This document shows positions 27,310-36,107 of a DNA stretch of 64,000 bases, piece after piece. The first letter of the stretch is position 1. Each line of letters starts with the position of its first letter. Position numbers and translations under genes: made by a program. The stretch is from Spirochaetes bacterium GWB1_60_80 (lineage in GTDB: Bacteria; Spirochaetota; Spirochaetia; Treponematales; UBA12059), in the NCBI GenBank assembly GCA_001829185.1, contig MIAR01000059.1:33114-97113 (forward strand), given 5' to 3'. The notes beneath the pieces were generated by a model that did not search any database, was not told the origin of the DNA, and was given only the letters and a program-made list of their open reading frames with translations.

Positions 27310-27345
27310 GCGCCTCCGGGTGGCAGTTGTCGCCCGGAGGCGCTT
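27308..27345. terminator. Bidirectional hairpin terminator between asd and the adenylate kinase gene
   Basis: A perfect 13-bp stem (AAGCGCCTCCGGG / CCCGGAGGCGCTT) with a 12-nt loop. On the minus strand it is followed by ATTTTAG, making it a reasonable terminator for the adenylate kinase gene; on the plus strand there is no T run. Confidence 0.7.
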
Positions 27346-27384
27346 GGTCGAATTGGCCATTGCCGTTGTAGCGGCGGCGGTCAC

Positions 27385-28557
27385 TCAATCCTGCTGGATG
27401 TTGAAGATTTTTTCCAGGGCCGTGGCGGTGCGCTCGAAGACTTCCTCGAAGCTTCCCATGCCGTTGATCTTCACCACGCCGTGCAGCTGGTTGTATTTTT
27501 CGATAACCGGCACGGTCTTCTTCTCGTGGTCGGCCAGGCGCTGCACGATGCGCTCGGTGGTCTTGTCGTACGGCATGCACTGGTCGGTCATGCGCCGCTT
27601 GTCGAGCCGCCGGATCAGTTCCAGCATCGGCACTTCGATCTCGACGACCTTGGAGATGAACGAGCCGTGCTTCTTGAGCATGCCGTCGAGGATGTAGGAT
27701 TGCACCAGGGTGCGCGGAAAGCCCTTGAAGATGAAGCCTCGGACGCCCTTTGAATGCTCGAGTTTTTTCTCGATCAGCTGGACGACGATTTCGTCGGGCA
27801 CCAGTTGGCCGCTTTCGTATAGTTCCTTGATGGCTTTGCCGAGCTGCTGGTTGTCGCGGATTTCCTCGTCCAGCATGGCGCCGGTGGAGACGTATTCCAG
27901 CCCGAAGCGCTCGGCCAGGGCATGTCCCTGCGAGCCGCGGCCCGAGCCGGGGTAGCCGAACATAACGATGTTTACCAGGTGCTTGCTGAGCTCCTTCTGG
28001 ACGATGGCCTTGACGTCGCGCATGACGGACTCGATGCTCTGTAGGCCGTCGACGTGGTGGTAGATGCCCTTCTCGCGGTAGAAATCCAGCACCGGCAGGG
28101 TTTTTTCCTGGTACTCGCGCAAGCGGTTGCGGATGACGGTTTCGTTGTCGTCGGAGCGGCCGGAGGTTTTGGCGCGTTCCAGCAAGCGCTTGACGGCCTC
28201 TTCTTCTTCCAGCTCCAGGCTGATCAGGCAGTTCAGCGAGGTGTTCAGCTTGATCATCAGGCCTTCCAAGATGTACGACTGGATATAGGTGCGTGGGAAG
28301 CCGTCAAACAGGAAACCATTGGCTTCCGGGTGTTCGGTGATGGTTTTTTCGATGATCTGGACGATGATCTCGTCGGAGACCAGGCCGCCGGCGGCGATGA
28401 TATCCTGCGCTTCAAGGCCTAGCCGGCTTTTTTCGGCGATTTCCTGGCGCAGCAGGTCGCCGGTCGAGATGTAGCACAGGTTGTATTCCTTGACCAGGAA
28501 TTCCGATTGCGTACCCTTGCCTGCGCCAGGAGGGCCGAATAATGCGATGTTCAGCAT
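27385..28557 (-). CDS. Tandem (duplicated) adenylate kinase
   Basis: 390 aa, about twice the normal Adk. Domain 1 (about 1-190) has a canonical P-loop GPPGAGKGTQ, GDLLRQEI, FDGFPRT and GRSDDNETVIRNRLREYQEK. Domain 2 (about 195-390) repeats the fold with P-loop GYPGSGRGSQ, where the catalytic Lys is Arg, plus FKGFPRT and KTTERIVQRLADHEKKTVPV. Domain 1 should interconvert ATP, AMP and ADP. Domain 2 is probably weak or regulatory. ATG 28557 is the start, with AAGGAG 7 nt upstream; an open frame continues 28 codons upstream without a site. Divergent from the pseudouridine synthase. Confidence 0.93.
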   Translation of the reverse strand: MLNIALFGPPGAGKGTQSEFLVKEYNLCYISTGDLLRQEIAEKSRLGLEAQDIIAAGGLVSDEIIVQIIEKTITEHPEANGFLFDGFPRTYIQSYILEGLMIKLNTSLNCLISLELEEEEAVKRLLERAKTSGRSDDNETVIRNRLREYQEKTLPVLDFYREKGIYHHVDGLQSIESVMRDVKAIVQKELSKHLVNIVMFGYPGSGRGSQGHALAERFGLEYVSTGAMLDEEIRDNQQLGKAIKELYESGQLVPDEIVVQLIEKKLEHSKGVRGFIFKGFPRTLVQSYILDGMLKKHGSFISKVVEIEVPMLELIRRLDKRRMTDQCMPYDKTTERIVQRLADHEKKTVPVIEKYNQLHGVVKINGMGSFEEVFERTATALEKIFNIQQD

Positions 28558-28645
28558 GCCGCTGCTCCTTGTGCCGTTTTTCAAACCGTATGGAGGCGGT
28601 TCGACCAGTCTGAATTCTACCGGTATTGCCGGTTTAGTCAAGCCG

Positions 28646-28734
28646 CAAACGGCGTTTTGTCAAACGGCGTTTTGTCAAACGGCGTTTTGTCAAACGGCGT
28701 TTTGTCAAACGGCGTTTTGTCAAACGGCGTTTTC
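28646..28734. repeat. 15-bp tandem repeat, six units (last one partial)
   Basis: CAAACGGCGTTTTGT is repeated head to tail from 28646, with the last unit ending ...TTTTCC. Each unit is itself an odd palindrome (AAACG-G-CGTTT). It fills the intergenic space between the divergent adenylate kinase and pseudouridine synthase genes, directly next to the latter's -35 box. Confidence 0.95.
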
Positions 28735-28737
28735 CGG

Positions 28738-28766
28738 TTGTGCGGCCGGCCGCTTCAGGCTACAAT
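28738..28766 (+). promoter_or_regulatory. Sigma-70 promoter of the pseudouridine synthase, leaderless type
   Basis: TTGTGC (28738-28743), 17-bp spacer, TACAAT (28761-28766). The ATG at 28772 starts 5 nt after the -10 box. Confidence 0.5.
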
Positions 28767-28771
28767 CGGGC

Positions 28772-29779
28772 ATGGCCTTGCTCACGTCCCTGATGGCGGT
28801 TCCGCCCGGACCGCCCTGTCGGCTTGACGATTTCTTGCTGGCGCAACTCACCATCGAACTGGCGGCGCATTGCGACGTCAGCCGCTTGTCTAAAGGCAAG
28901 CTCCGCCGCCTGATACTGGCCGGCGCTGTCCAGGTGGATGGTCGGCCGTTCACCGTGCCGACCCGGACCCTGAAGGCCGGCCAGCGCCTAGTGGTGCGCA
29001 TCGATACGTACAAGCTGCTGGAAGAGAAGGCGGTGGCCGATACCGCCTTCGAGTCGGGCGGTGGCATCGTCTACGCCGACCGCTGGCTGTTGGTGGCCAA
29101 CAAGCCGGCCGGCCTGCCTTCCGACCGCACCGTCGTAGCCGGGCGCGACAACCTGCTGGCCGCCGTGTCGCGCTATCTGGCCGCCGATAGCGCCGGCGGT
29201 GTTCAGAATGACGGTGGCGACGGTGGCGGACTCTGGTTGGCTCACCGGCTGGACCGCGAGACTTCCGGCCTGGTGCTTTTTTCAAGACAAGCAGAGGTAA
29301 ATAAATATTTCCACGAATTGTTCCGCCAGCGGCGGATTGACAAGGAGTATGAGGCTCTGACTGGCCTGCCGCCTCAACCCGTACCGCGGAGCTTCCGGGT
29401 CGAAAACCGGCTTGATCGGGTCAGCGCCGCCGGCGCGGCCGCCCGTTGGGGCAGCGTCGGCGAGGGCGGGCAGATAGCGGCCACCAGCTTTAGCCTGCTG
29501 CGCCGGCTGGAACGGGGGCTGTGCCTGGTGGCGCGACCGGAAACCGGCCGAACCCACCAGATTCGCGTCCATCTGGCCGAGGCCGGCTTGCCCATACTCG
29601 GCGACAGCCTCTACGGCGGCGCGGTCCGCGTGGCCGGCCAGGCGGTCGGCCGGGTCATGCTGCATGCCGCCAGGCTGCGTTTCAAGCATCCGGCTGACGG
29701 TCGGGAACTGTTTTTTGAACAGGCGCCCCCGGAGGATTTTCAGCGCTGCCTTGGTTTGCTGGGCGCGACGCAACCTTGA
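28772..29779 (+). CDS. RluA-family pseudouridine synthase
   Basis: 335 aa. An S4-like RNA-binding N-terminus (RLSKGKLRRLILAGAVQVDG) is followed by the catalytic domain: DRWLLVANKPAGLPS, the HRLDRETSGLVLFSR motif with the nucleophilic Asp, DKEYEALTG, RPETGRTHQIRVHLAEAGLP and GDSLYGG. It isomerises uridines in rRNA or tRNA; the exact site cannot be given. The frame stays open upstream through the 15-bp repeats, but the promoter places the start at ATG 28772 (or 28793). No Shine-Dalgarno is visible. Confidence 0.93.
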   Translation: MALLTSLMAVPPGPPCRLDDFLLAQLTIELAAHCDVSRLSKGKLRRLILAGAVQVDGRPFTVPTRTLKAGQRLVVRIDTYKLLEEKAVADTAFESGGGIVYADRWLLVANKPAGLPSDRTVVAGRDNLLAAVSRYLAADSAGGVQNDGGDGGGLWLAHRLDRETSGLVLFSRQAEVNKYFHELFRQRRIDKEYEALTGLPPQPVPRSFRVENRLDRVSAAGAAARWGSVGEGGQIAATSFSLLRRLERGLCLVARPETGRTHQIRVHLAEAGLPILGDSLYGGAVRVAGQAVGRVMLHAARLRFKHPADGRELFFEQAPPEDFQRCLGLLGATQP

Positions 29780-29997
29780 ACCCCCGCCCCGTGGTGCCGC
29801 CGATACCATGTTTTTGCTTTTCGCCACTTGCGTATTCTTGAATTTGCCTTTATTATGGACTTGCCGTGATCCGGCGCTTCCGCGGCGCGCACCCAGCGCA
29901 CTTGGCCGGCTCCGGCAGGGATTCCTGGTCGTTGATCGCCGTGGCGCGATGGCTGGGGATGCTAAGAAAAACTATACTTGTTGCGAAAGGATCGTTC

Positions 29998-30507
29998 ATG
30001 GCTACACCCAAGAAACCAGCCGACAAACCGGCTCCAGCCAAGACTGCCACCACCGTGAAGAAAGATGTCGCCGCCAAGACGACCACCAAAGCGGCGGCTA
30101 AGCCGGCGGCTAAGCCAGCCGCCAAAGCCGCAACCAAAGCGGCGGCGAAACCGGCCGCCAAGCCGGTGGCCACGGTAAAGCCCGCCTACCCGGAAAAGTT
30201 CACCCTGACCAGCATGTCGGCCTACATCGCCGATTATCAGGGCGTCAGCCGCAAGGATGGCCGCGAAATCCTGGACCGCGTCTTCGAGCTGATCGAAGCC
30301 GGCGTCATGCAGGGCGAGCGCGTTCCGGTTGGCACCCTGGGCAAGGTTCACGTCAAGATCCGGCCGGCTACCAAGCCGCGTATGGGACGTAATCCGCTGA
30401 CCGGCGAGGCCATCAAGATTGCCGCCAAGAAGGCTACCAAAGTGCCACGCTTTACCTTCAGCAAGAATTTCAAGGAAACGGTACTCAAGGCCAAGACCGC
30501 CAAATAA
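29998..30507 (+). CDS. HU-type DNA-binding protein with Lys/Ala/Pro-rich N-terminal tail
   Basis: 169 aa. The first 65 residues are a basic low-complexity tail made of KAAAKPAAKP-type repeats, like the tail of eukaryotic histone H1. The rest is an HU/IHF fold: KFTLTSMSAYIADYQGVSRK, VFELIEAGVMQGERVPVGTL and GKVHVKIRPATKPRMGRNPL with TGEAIKI (the DNA-wrapping arm, containing RNP). Presumably an abundant nucleoid protein. ATG 29998 has AAAGGA 6 nt upstream; a -10-like TATACT is at 29973-29978. A strong terminator follows, so it is monocistronic. H1-tailed HU proteins are known in a few bacterial groups. Confidence 0.93.
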   Translation: MATPKKPADKPAPAKTATTVKKDVAAKTTTKAAAKPAAKPAAKAATKAAAKPAAKPVATVKPAYPEKFTLTSMSAYIADYQGVSRKDGREILDRVFELIEAGVMQGERVPVGTLGKVHVKIRPATKPRMGRNPLTGEAIKIAAKKATKVPRFTFSKNFKETVLKAKTAK

Positions 30508-30547
30508 GCCGTCGGACCGGGCGCGACCGTACCCGGTGCCGTGACGA

Positions 30548-30596
30548 CCTCCGTTGACTGTCGCGCCATGGCGTGCGGTCGGCGGAGGCTTTTTTT
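30548..30596 (+). terminator. Rho-independent terminator of the HU gene
   Basis: A CCTCCG/CGGAGG base stem with an inner GC-rich stem, followed by seven T residues at 30590-30596. Confidence 0.85.
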
Positions 30597-30608
30597 CGTC
30601 GGCCGCGC

Positions 30609-30637
30609 TTGCATTCGGCTTGGCTGGCCCCTAGTAT
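30609..30637 (+). promoter_or_regulatory. Sigma-70 promoter of the second chemotaxis receptor
   Basis: TTGCAT (30609-30614), 17-bp spacer, TAGTAT (30632-30637), about 60 nt before the start codon. Confidence 0.45.
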
Positions 30638-30695
30638 TCGAGATGGGCCGCCGTCGCATCCTCCAGCCGGTCTGGGTCTATGAGGAGTCAGTACA

Positions 30696-32600
30696 ATGAT
30701 CAGAATACGTAGCCGGGCGGCCCTGTTGCTGACCCTGATTACCGGTAGCGCCGCTTACTTGATGCAGGCTTTCCTGGGCATATTCTATGAACGCGACCTC
30801 ATTTCCGTCTTCAGTCGCCTGCGGGTTTTCAATGTCATCGTCGTGACCCTCGTCCTGGGATCTAATATCCTGTTCTGGCTGGCGCTGACGCCGTTGGAGA
30901 AGGCCTGTACCGCGGTTGCCGCCGGGAAGGTGCCCGACGAGCGCGCCCGCCTGGCCGCCCGCCGCTCCGGCTACCGGTCCATCATCGTCATCCTGATCAC
31001 CATCGTGGTGGCCTACTTGCTTGGCCCCATCGCTGGCATAGCCGGCAATACGGCCGCCGGGGTGGCCAGCTATACGCCAGTCGACATGGTTCTGATCATT
31101 CTGGTCAACGTCGCCGTCGGAGCGATGGCCGGCACGCATTGCATCCTGGCCATCGAGAACCTGATCCGCAAGCCGCTGCAGTCGCTAGGGCTCAATTACC
31201 TTGAGGAAAGCGACCGTTATATTTCCTTGCGGGGGCGCATCATGCTGCCGGCCGTGGCCTCGCTGCTGTTCATCGCCGCGCTGTTCATCACCGCCGGCTA
31301 TGGCTACCTGCGGCACGTCCAAACGAAGGGCGGCGGCGATGGAGCTATAAATGCCGCGTATTTGAAGGAAACAATCATTTTAGGCGTCCTGGTGGCCGCC
31401 TGGGGCATCTGGCTGAGCTGGTCGATAGCCTCGGGCGTTAGTAAGCAGTTGCGCTACCTGACCGGGCGCATCCAGCAGCTAGGCGAAGGCCGTGGCGACC
31501 TGCGCCTGCGGGCCAACATCGCGCGCAATGACGACATCGGCCGTATGGCTTCGGCCTTCAACCAATTCCTGGACGTCATGGGACAGCTGGTGGGCAAGAT
31601 TAAGGGGCAGGCCCTAAAGACGGAGGACTCTGGCCGGCAGCTAGCCGACCAGCTGACCCAGGCGCGGGACAGCGTCGGCGTGCTGGAAGGTTCTTTGGGC
31701 AAACTGCGCGAATCGGCCGGCCAACAAACGGCGGTGGTCGACACGGCCAAGGCGCGCATCGACGATATCGCCGGCTCCATCAACGTGGTGGCCGATATGG
31801 TCGGCAGCCAGGCTGGCTTCGTGGCCCAGAGCTCGGCGGCCATCAGCCAGATGGTGGCCAACATCGCCAGCGTCAGCAAGTCCGCCGCTAGGGCCGACGA
31901 GCTAGCCGAGAACCTGACCCAGTTGGCGGGCGAGGGCGGCGCCGCCCTCAAGACGGCGGTGGAGTCGATCCGCGAACTGGAAGCGGTTTCGCGCTCGGTC
32001 GGCGTCATCGTGTCCACCATCTCCAAGATCGCGGCCCAGACCAACTTGCTGGCCATGAACGCCGCCATCGAGGCGGCCCACGCCGGCTCGGCCGGCGCCG
32101 GTTTCGCGGTGGTGGCCGACGAGGTGCGCACCCTGGCCGAATCATCGTCGCGCAGCGCCCGCGAGATTGTCAGCCTGATCAAGGACATGACCGGCCGCAT
32201 AACCTCGGGCGTCAGCTTGGCCGACAAGGCGGGCGCCAGCTTCGACCGCATCAACCAGGGCGTTTTCGAGACCACGGAACTGGTGCGGATTATCGCCGCC
32301 AGCATGAGCGAGCAGAAACTGGGCGCCGATGAAATCCTGAACAGCGTCGGCAGCCTGACCGACGCCACGCAGGCCATCCAGGATCAGTCCGGTACCCAGC
32401 GCGAGAAGGCCGGCCAGATGCGTCAGGCCATGGCAGCTATCGTCCAAGCCTCGCGCCAGATCGTGGAGGTGATTCAGGTGGAGGCGGAAAGCACGGCGCG
32501 CCTGTCGGCGGTCATCGGCGCGGTCAACGAGCAGGCCGGCTACAATGTGGCCGGTACGGCTGATTTGCTGGCCGCGGTTGCCAACTTCAAGCAGGACTGA
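30696..32600 (+). CDS. Methyl-accepting chemotaxis protein with polytopic membrane sensor
   Basis: 634 aa. About six hydrophobic helices in the first 250 residues (e.g. [60 protein letters not shown]) replace the usual periplasmic domain. A HAMP-like linker and the signalling coiled coil follow, with tip [20 protein letters not shown] then [20 protein letters not shown]. The lack of a large outside domain suggests it senses a membrane-linked signal (redox, lipid or energy state), which is inference. GAGGAG precedes the ATG. Confidence 0.94.
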   Translation: MIRIRSRAALLLTLITGSAAYLMQAFLGIFYERDLISVFSRLRVFNVIVVTLVLGSNILFWLALTPLEKACTAVAAGKVPDERARLAARRSGYRSIIVILITIVVAYLLGPIAGIAGNTAAGVASYTPVDMVLIILVNVAVGAMAGTHCILAIENLIRKPLQSLGLNYLEESDRYISLRGRIMLPAVASLLFIAALFITAGYGYLRHVQTKGGGDGAINAAYLKETIILGVLVAAWGIWLSWSIASGVSKQLRYLTGRIQQLGEGRGDLRLRANIARNDDIGRMASAFNQFLDVMGQLVGKIKGQALKTEDSGRQLADQLTQARDSVGVLEGSLGKLRESAGQQTAVVDTAKARIDDIAGSINVVADMVGSQAGFVAQSSAAISQMVANIASVSKSAARADELAENLTQLAGEGGAALKTAVESIRELEAVSRSVGVIVSTISKIAAQTNLLAMNAAIEAAHAGSAGAGFAVVADEVRTLAESSSRSAREIVSLIKDMTGRITSGVSLADKAGASFDRINQGVFETTELVRIIAASMSEQKLGADEILNSVGSLTDATQAIQDQSGTQREKAGQMRQAMAAIVQASRQIVEVIQVEAESTARLSAVIGAVNEQAGYNVAGTADLLAAVANFKQD

Positions 32601-32617
32601 GCCGGCCGGTCAGCCGA

Positions 32618-33097
32618 TTAACCGCAGCACTGCTTGTACTTTTTGCCCGAGCCGCAGGGGCAGGGGTCGTTCCGGCCCACCTTGGGCGCGACTCGCACCA
32701 CGGGGAGAATCTTGACGTCGCCGGAATCATAGAGCCAGGCGCCGTTCTGGCGGACGAATTTGGCCGTTTCGTGGTGCTCTTCCTTCAGGTTGTCGAGGAT
32801 GTAGCTGGCTTCGAATTCGACGACGCCGGCCTTGTCCTCGGCGCCACCCTGCTCGGTGCGGACGATTTTCAGGCCCAGCCACTGGGCTTTTTCGCTCCAG
32901 CGCCGGGTGGAGGCCTCGTCGAGGTTCTCGTCATGGACGCAGCTGTTGACAATGTGGCCGATCTCGGCCTTGACGTAGGCGCTGTAGCGGCTGCGCATCA
33001 GGGCTTCGGCGGTGGCGGCCGGCTTGGTGCCGGTGATAATTGGCTGGCAGCAATCGGCGTATTCGCGGCCGGAGCCGCAGGGGCAGAGTTCGTTCAT
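32618..33097 (-). CDS. YchJ-like SEC-C motif protein
   Basis: 159 aa. It begins and ends with zinc-binding SEC-C motifs: [13 protein letters not shown] at residues 5-17 and [13 protein letters not shown] at the C-terminus. Between them lies the UPF0225/YchJ NTF2-like domain ([41 protein letters not shown]). The function of the family is unknown. GGAGG lies 7 nt before the ATG. Convergent with the chemotaxis receptor. Confidence 0.93.
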   Translation of the reverse strand: MNELCPCGSGREYADCCQPIITGTKPAATAEALMRSRYSAYVKAEIGHIVNSCVHDENLDEASTRRWSEKAQWLGLKIVRTEQGGAEDKAGVVEFEASYILDNLKEEHHETAKFVRQNGAWLYDSGDVKILPVVRVAPKVGRNDPCPCGSGKKYKQCCG

Positions 33098-33148
33098 GGT
33101 ATATCCTCCAAATTCAGTTGATTGGCCGGTGGGCGTGGCGGCGCGGCC

Positions 33149-34042
33149 TCAGAAGGACGAGCGCGACAAGGGCCGTCCAATGTAGACGCCTTCGCCGCCC
33201 AGGTAGTCCCGGGTCTGTCCCTCTATTAGTATGAACACATCCTTGACGGTCGGAAATTCAGTGGCGGTGAAAACGATTTGCTTTAGTTGACCAGCGTAGC
33301 CTTCGATGCCATAGCGGTTGTACATGAATTCTTCGCTGAAATTGAGGTAAGCGGTGGAGCCGCGGACCTGGGCCGACAGCAAGCGGGTGCCGTTGGGGAT
33401 GAGCGTGATCAGATTCTGGTTTAGCTCGTCGCTGTTTGGTCCGCGCAACAGGGCCTGGACGGCGTCGGTCAGGGGCGAATCGCTGCTGGCGATAGTACGT
33501 TGCACTTCGCGGCGGCTGATGGTGCCGTCATCGTCGACGCGCACGAAAAACAAGCGGGCCAAGCTAGTCTGTTGCAGCTGTTGGACTGGATTGACCGCCG
33601 TGGTGTTGAGGGCTGGGGTGAGGTTTGGCTGGTTATTCGTGGGCGGCTGGTTGCTGCCCGCCGCTGTCGACACGGTCGTCTCCACTGTCGGCGGCGTTGT
33701 TTCTGGTGCCGTCGTTTCCGGCCCGTCGTTTCCGGCCGGCGGGCTAGTACTACCGGCGCTGCCATCGCCGCCCTGTTGGCCGGCCGGCGCTACTGCCGGC
33801 GGGGTAAGCGGCCTCTGGTCAGCCTGGTCGCTGGTCAAGGCTTCGAGGAAGCGGGTGCTTTCCAGGGTATGGCGGATGGTTTCCCACTTGAAGACGAACA
33901 GTACCAGCACGGCCAGGAAAAGAATCAGCCACACCAGGCAGCCAACGCCCGGTTTAGCCCCGGATCGCCCGTGGACGCCGGTCCGGGCCTGGCTGTTGCG
34001 GCTTTGGGTGTTTCTGTTTTGGGTATTCCTGCGTATTGCCAT
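33149..34042 (-). CDS. Membrane-anchored GerMN-domain protein
   Basis: 297 aa. A basic Asn/Gln/Arg-rich cytosolic tail (RNTQNRNTQSRNSQARTG) precedes one transmembrane helix (CLVWLILFLAVLVLFVF, about residues 35-51). A Pro/Thr/Gly-rich spacer of about 80 residues follows, then a GerMN domain (LARLFFVRVDDDGTISRREV, LTDAVQALLRGPN, TLIPNGTRLLSAQVRGSTAY, LNFSEEF). GerMN domains occur in spore germination and cell-envelope lipoproteins; here a periplasmic envelope role is likely but unproven. It follows the divisome-type operon to its right after a terminator. Confidence 0.85.
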   Translation of the reverse strand: MAIRRNTQNRNTQSRNSQARTGVHGRSGAKPGVGCLVWLILFLAVLVLFVFKWETIRHTLESTRFLEALTSDQADQRPLTPPAVAPAGQQGGDGSAGSTSPPAGNDGPETTAPETTPPTVETTVSTAAGSNQPPTNNQPNLTPALNTTAVNPVQQLQQTSLARLFFVRVDDDGTISRREVQRTIASSDSPLTDAVQALLRGPNSDELNQNLITLIPNGTRLLSAQVRGSTAYLNFSEEFMYNRYGIEGYAGQLKQIVFTATEFPTVKDVFILIEGQTRDYLGGEGVYIGRPLSRSSF

Positions 34043-34083
34043 AGCATCCAGATAGTAGTGTTTGTACCGGTGGCGGTCAAGAG

Positions 34084-34128
34084 AAAAAAAAAGAACGGTA
34101 TGTCTGGACGTCGAAACACATACCGTTC
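34084..34128 (-). terminator. Rho-independent terminator of the signal peptidase / FtsI / DUF115 operon
   Basis: Minus strand 11-bp stem GAACGGTATGT/ACATACCGTTC followed by nine T residues, about 100 bp after the DUF115 stop codon. The GerMN gene begins just beyond. Confidence 0.85.
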
Positions 34129-34226
34129 GGTGAGCTCGCTCACGCCTTCATTATCGACCGCTTCCCGGCGGGGCTTGAGCGACTTTGTGCATTTTCTCTG
34201 GTTGGGGAGAAGGCGGCGGGCGGTGT

Positions 34227-36107
34227 TTATTCGTCGGCGTTCGGGCTGTCCAGTATCCGGCCCAGGAGTTGGCTGTGCCAGGCGGCGCTGTCGCCGATCT
34301 GGCGGTAGAGCCCCTCGGTGTTGGCCAGACTGTCGACCAGGCTGGAGGCCGGCTGGCCGGCCAGCGCGTGGCTGTCCGGAAACAGGAAGCCGGCGATATC
34401 GCGGGCGCTGTTTTGCAGCACGGCCTGATCGATGCGGTCGAGGGCGGTCATCAGGTCGGGCAAGGCGTCACTGGGCGCTGCGGCTGGGCTCTTGAGGCAG
34501 GCGCTGGCCTGGCGGCTGAGCCGGACGGCTTCGCTGGCTAGGCGGCCGATGTCGTCGAGCTCCGCCACCAGGCTGGCGACGGCTTGGCTGAGGCGCTGGT
34601 CGTTACTGGCCGCTTGACCCGCCCGGCGCCCGGCCGCTTGGCCGCTTTGTTCGTCTTGGTTGGACTGACACAGCCGGTCCAGCCGCTGGTTTAGCTCGGC
34701 GCGACACTCCGGCAGGCCTAGCACCGCATCCAGACTGGCCACCGGCATGCCGCTGATGGCCAGTCCGCTGGCGGAAAGGTTCCAGGTAGTTTGATCCGGG
34801 TACTTGGCCAGGGTGCGGGTATACCACCAGGCGTAGAGCGCCAACCGCTTGTCGGTGCGCACCGGGCGGCCGTCGTTGGCCTCGGCCAAATAAGGCTGCC
34901 CGCTTAGGCTGGCCTGGAACAGTTGACCGCTGGCCGGAGACAGGCGCCGGCCGGCGGCCAGGCTGCGCTGCTCGAAGAGGCTGGCGCCGGCATGGGTCTG
35001 GCCGCCGGGGAAGGACAGGTCCAGGCCGGCCATGTAAATCGGCCGGCAACCCAGCGAGCGGGCGAAGTCCCAGGCGGTGGTGGCTACCGAGCCGCCGGCG
35101 CCCAGTGTACCCTTGGGCGAGCGGCAGCGTTCCTCCAGCGCCCGGCCCAGCGGGTACTGCGAGCTGCACATGAACAGCCGGCGGCAACGCTGGCGCAGTA
35201 CTGCCGGCCAGACCGCTCCTTCGCTGATCAGGATGCTACTTGGGCTGGAGCAGTGATGTAGGTGCCAGGCATTGTAGAGCTGCGGGTCGACGGTAACCAG
35301 GAAGTCCGGCTCGATGCCGTGGCGCAGCAAGCTGCGCAGGGCGGTGTCGACGCAGACCAGCAGGCAGCGCTGGCGTAGTACAGCCAGCTGCGGCAGAACC
35401 GCGTCAAGAGTCGGGCCGGCCGCCAGGACCAAGGCCGGCAGGCCCTCAAAAAGGCCGCGCAGGCTGTCCACGCCGGGGCTGACGGCGATGGCGGCGGCGT
35501 TCTTGACCAGGTTGCGCACCCACAGCCGGCCAAAGCGGCGCAGCGTATTAATATTGATGGTTTCCTTTTCCTGGCAGCGGGCCACGGCCTGGCGGAAGGC
35601 GGCGGTCGCTAGCGGGAAGGCCGCTAGGAAGGCCGGGTTCTCGATGCTGCCCAGCCGGCCTGGCCGATGCTGTAGGGCGGCCATCAGGCCGGCGCCATCG
35701 AGGCACAGCACCAGGTCCAGGCGCGGGTCGGCCAGGCAGGCCTCCAGTGGCCGTATCGCCAGGCAGGCCCGCAGCCAGCGGGCATCGCTTTCGGCTACCA
35801 CCACCGACAAACCGGCGCGCAGGGCAGCCTCGGCGGCGTAACCCAGGCCTAAGCCCAGGCAGACCAGGCCGGTGGCGCCCTTGGCGGCGGCGGCGGCGCA
35901 GAGCCGCTCGGCTTCCAGCCTTGGGGCATAGCGCGAGTGCAGCCAGCCGTAGGCGCTGGTGGCGGTCATTTGGCCGTCGCGCGCCGCCTGAGCCGTCAGC
36001 GGCGGCGGCGCTATCGCCGGTTCGGCTGCTGGTTCGGGTACAAGGCGGCGGGCCAGTTCCGGCGCCCGTTCGGCCAGGACGGCCAGATTGCGCTCCAGTA
36101 CGGTCAC
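34227..36107 (-). CDS. DUF115 / Maf-type motility-associated glycosyltransferase-like protein
   Basis: 626 aa. The N-terminal region has a Rossmann-like GLVCLGLGLGYAAEAALRAG. The central DUF115 domain shows LVLAAGPTLDAVLPQLAVLR, LLVCVDTALRSLLRHGIEPD, FLVTVDPQLYNAWHL and YMAGLDLSFPGGQTHA. A helical C-terminal domain of about 150 residues follows. Family members (motility accessory factors, MptE-like fold) add nonulosonic acids to flagellins. The start is GTG, overlapping the TGA of the FtsI-like gene by 4 nt, so it is tightly coupled to cell-wall synthesis genes, an unusual context for this family. Confidence 0.88.
   Translation of the reverse strand: MTVLERNLAVLAERAPELARRLVPEPAAEPAIAPPPLTAQAARDGQMTATSAYGWLHSRYAPRLEAERLCAAAAAKGATGLVCLGLGLGYAAEAALRAGLSVVVAESDARWLRACLAIRPLEACLADPRLDLVLCLDGAGLMAALQHRPGRLGSIENPAFLAAFPLATAAFRQAVARCQEKETININTLRRFGRLWVRNLVKNAAAIAVSPGVDSLRGLFEGLPALVLAAGPTLDAVLPQLAVLRQRCLLVCVDTALRSLLRHGIEPDFLVTVDPQLYNAWHLHHCSSPSSILISEGAVWPAVLRQRCRRLFMCSSQYPLGRALEERCRSPKGTLGAGGSVATTAWDFARSLGCRPIYMAGLDLSFPGGQTHAGASLFEQRSLAAGRRLSPASGQLFQASLSGQPYLAEANDGRPVRTDKRLALYAWWYTRTLAKYPDQTTWNLSASGLAISGMPVASLDAVLGLPECRAELNQRLDRLCQSNQDEQSGQAAGRRAGQAASNDQRLSQAVASLVAELDDIGRLASEAVRLSRQASACLKSPAAAPSDALPDLMTALDRIDQAVLQNSARDIAGFLFPDSHALAGQPASSLVDSLANTEGLYRQIGDSAAWHSQLLGRILDSPNADE

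Noticed and set aside
28646..28734. CRISPR-like array
   Set aside because: The units are 15 bp, directly adjacent and without spacers; they are simple tandem repeats.
28481..28771. Extended pseudouridine synthase start reading through the 15-bp repeats (QTAFC repeats)
   Set aside because: It would overlap the divergent adenylate kinase start and the gene's own promoter; the repeat-encoded peptide is not expected in RluA proteins.
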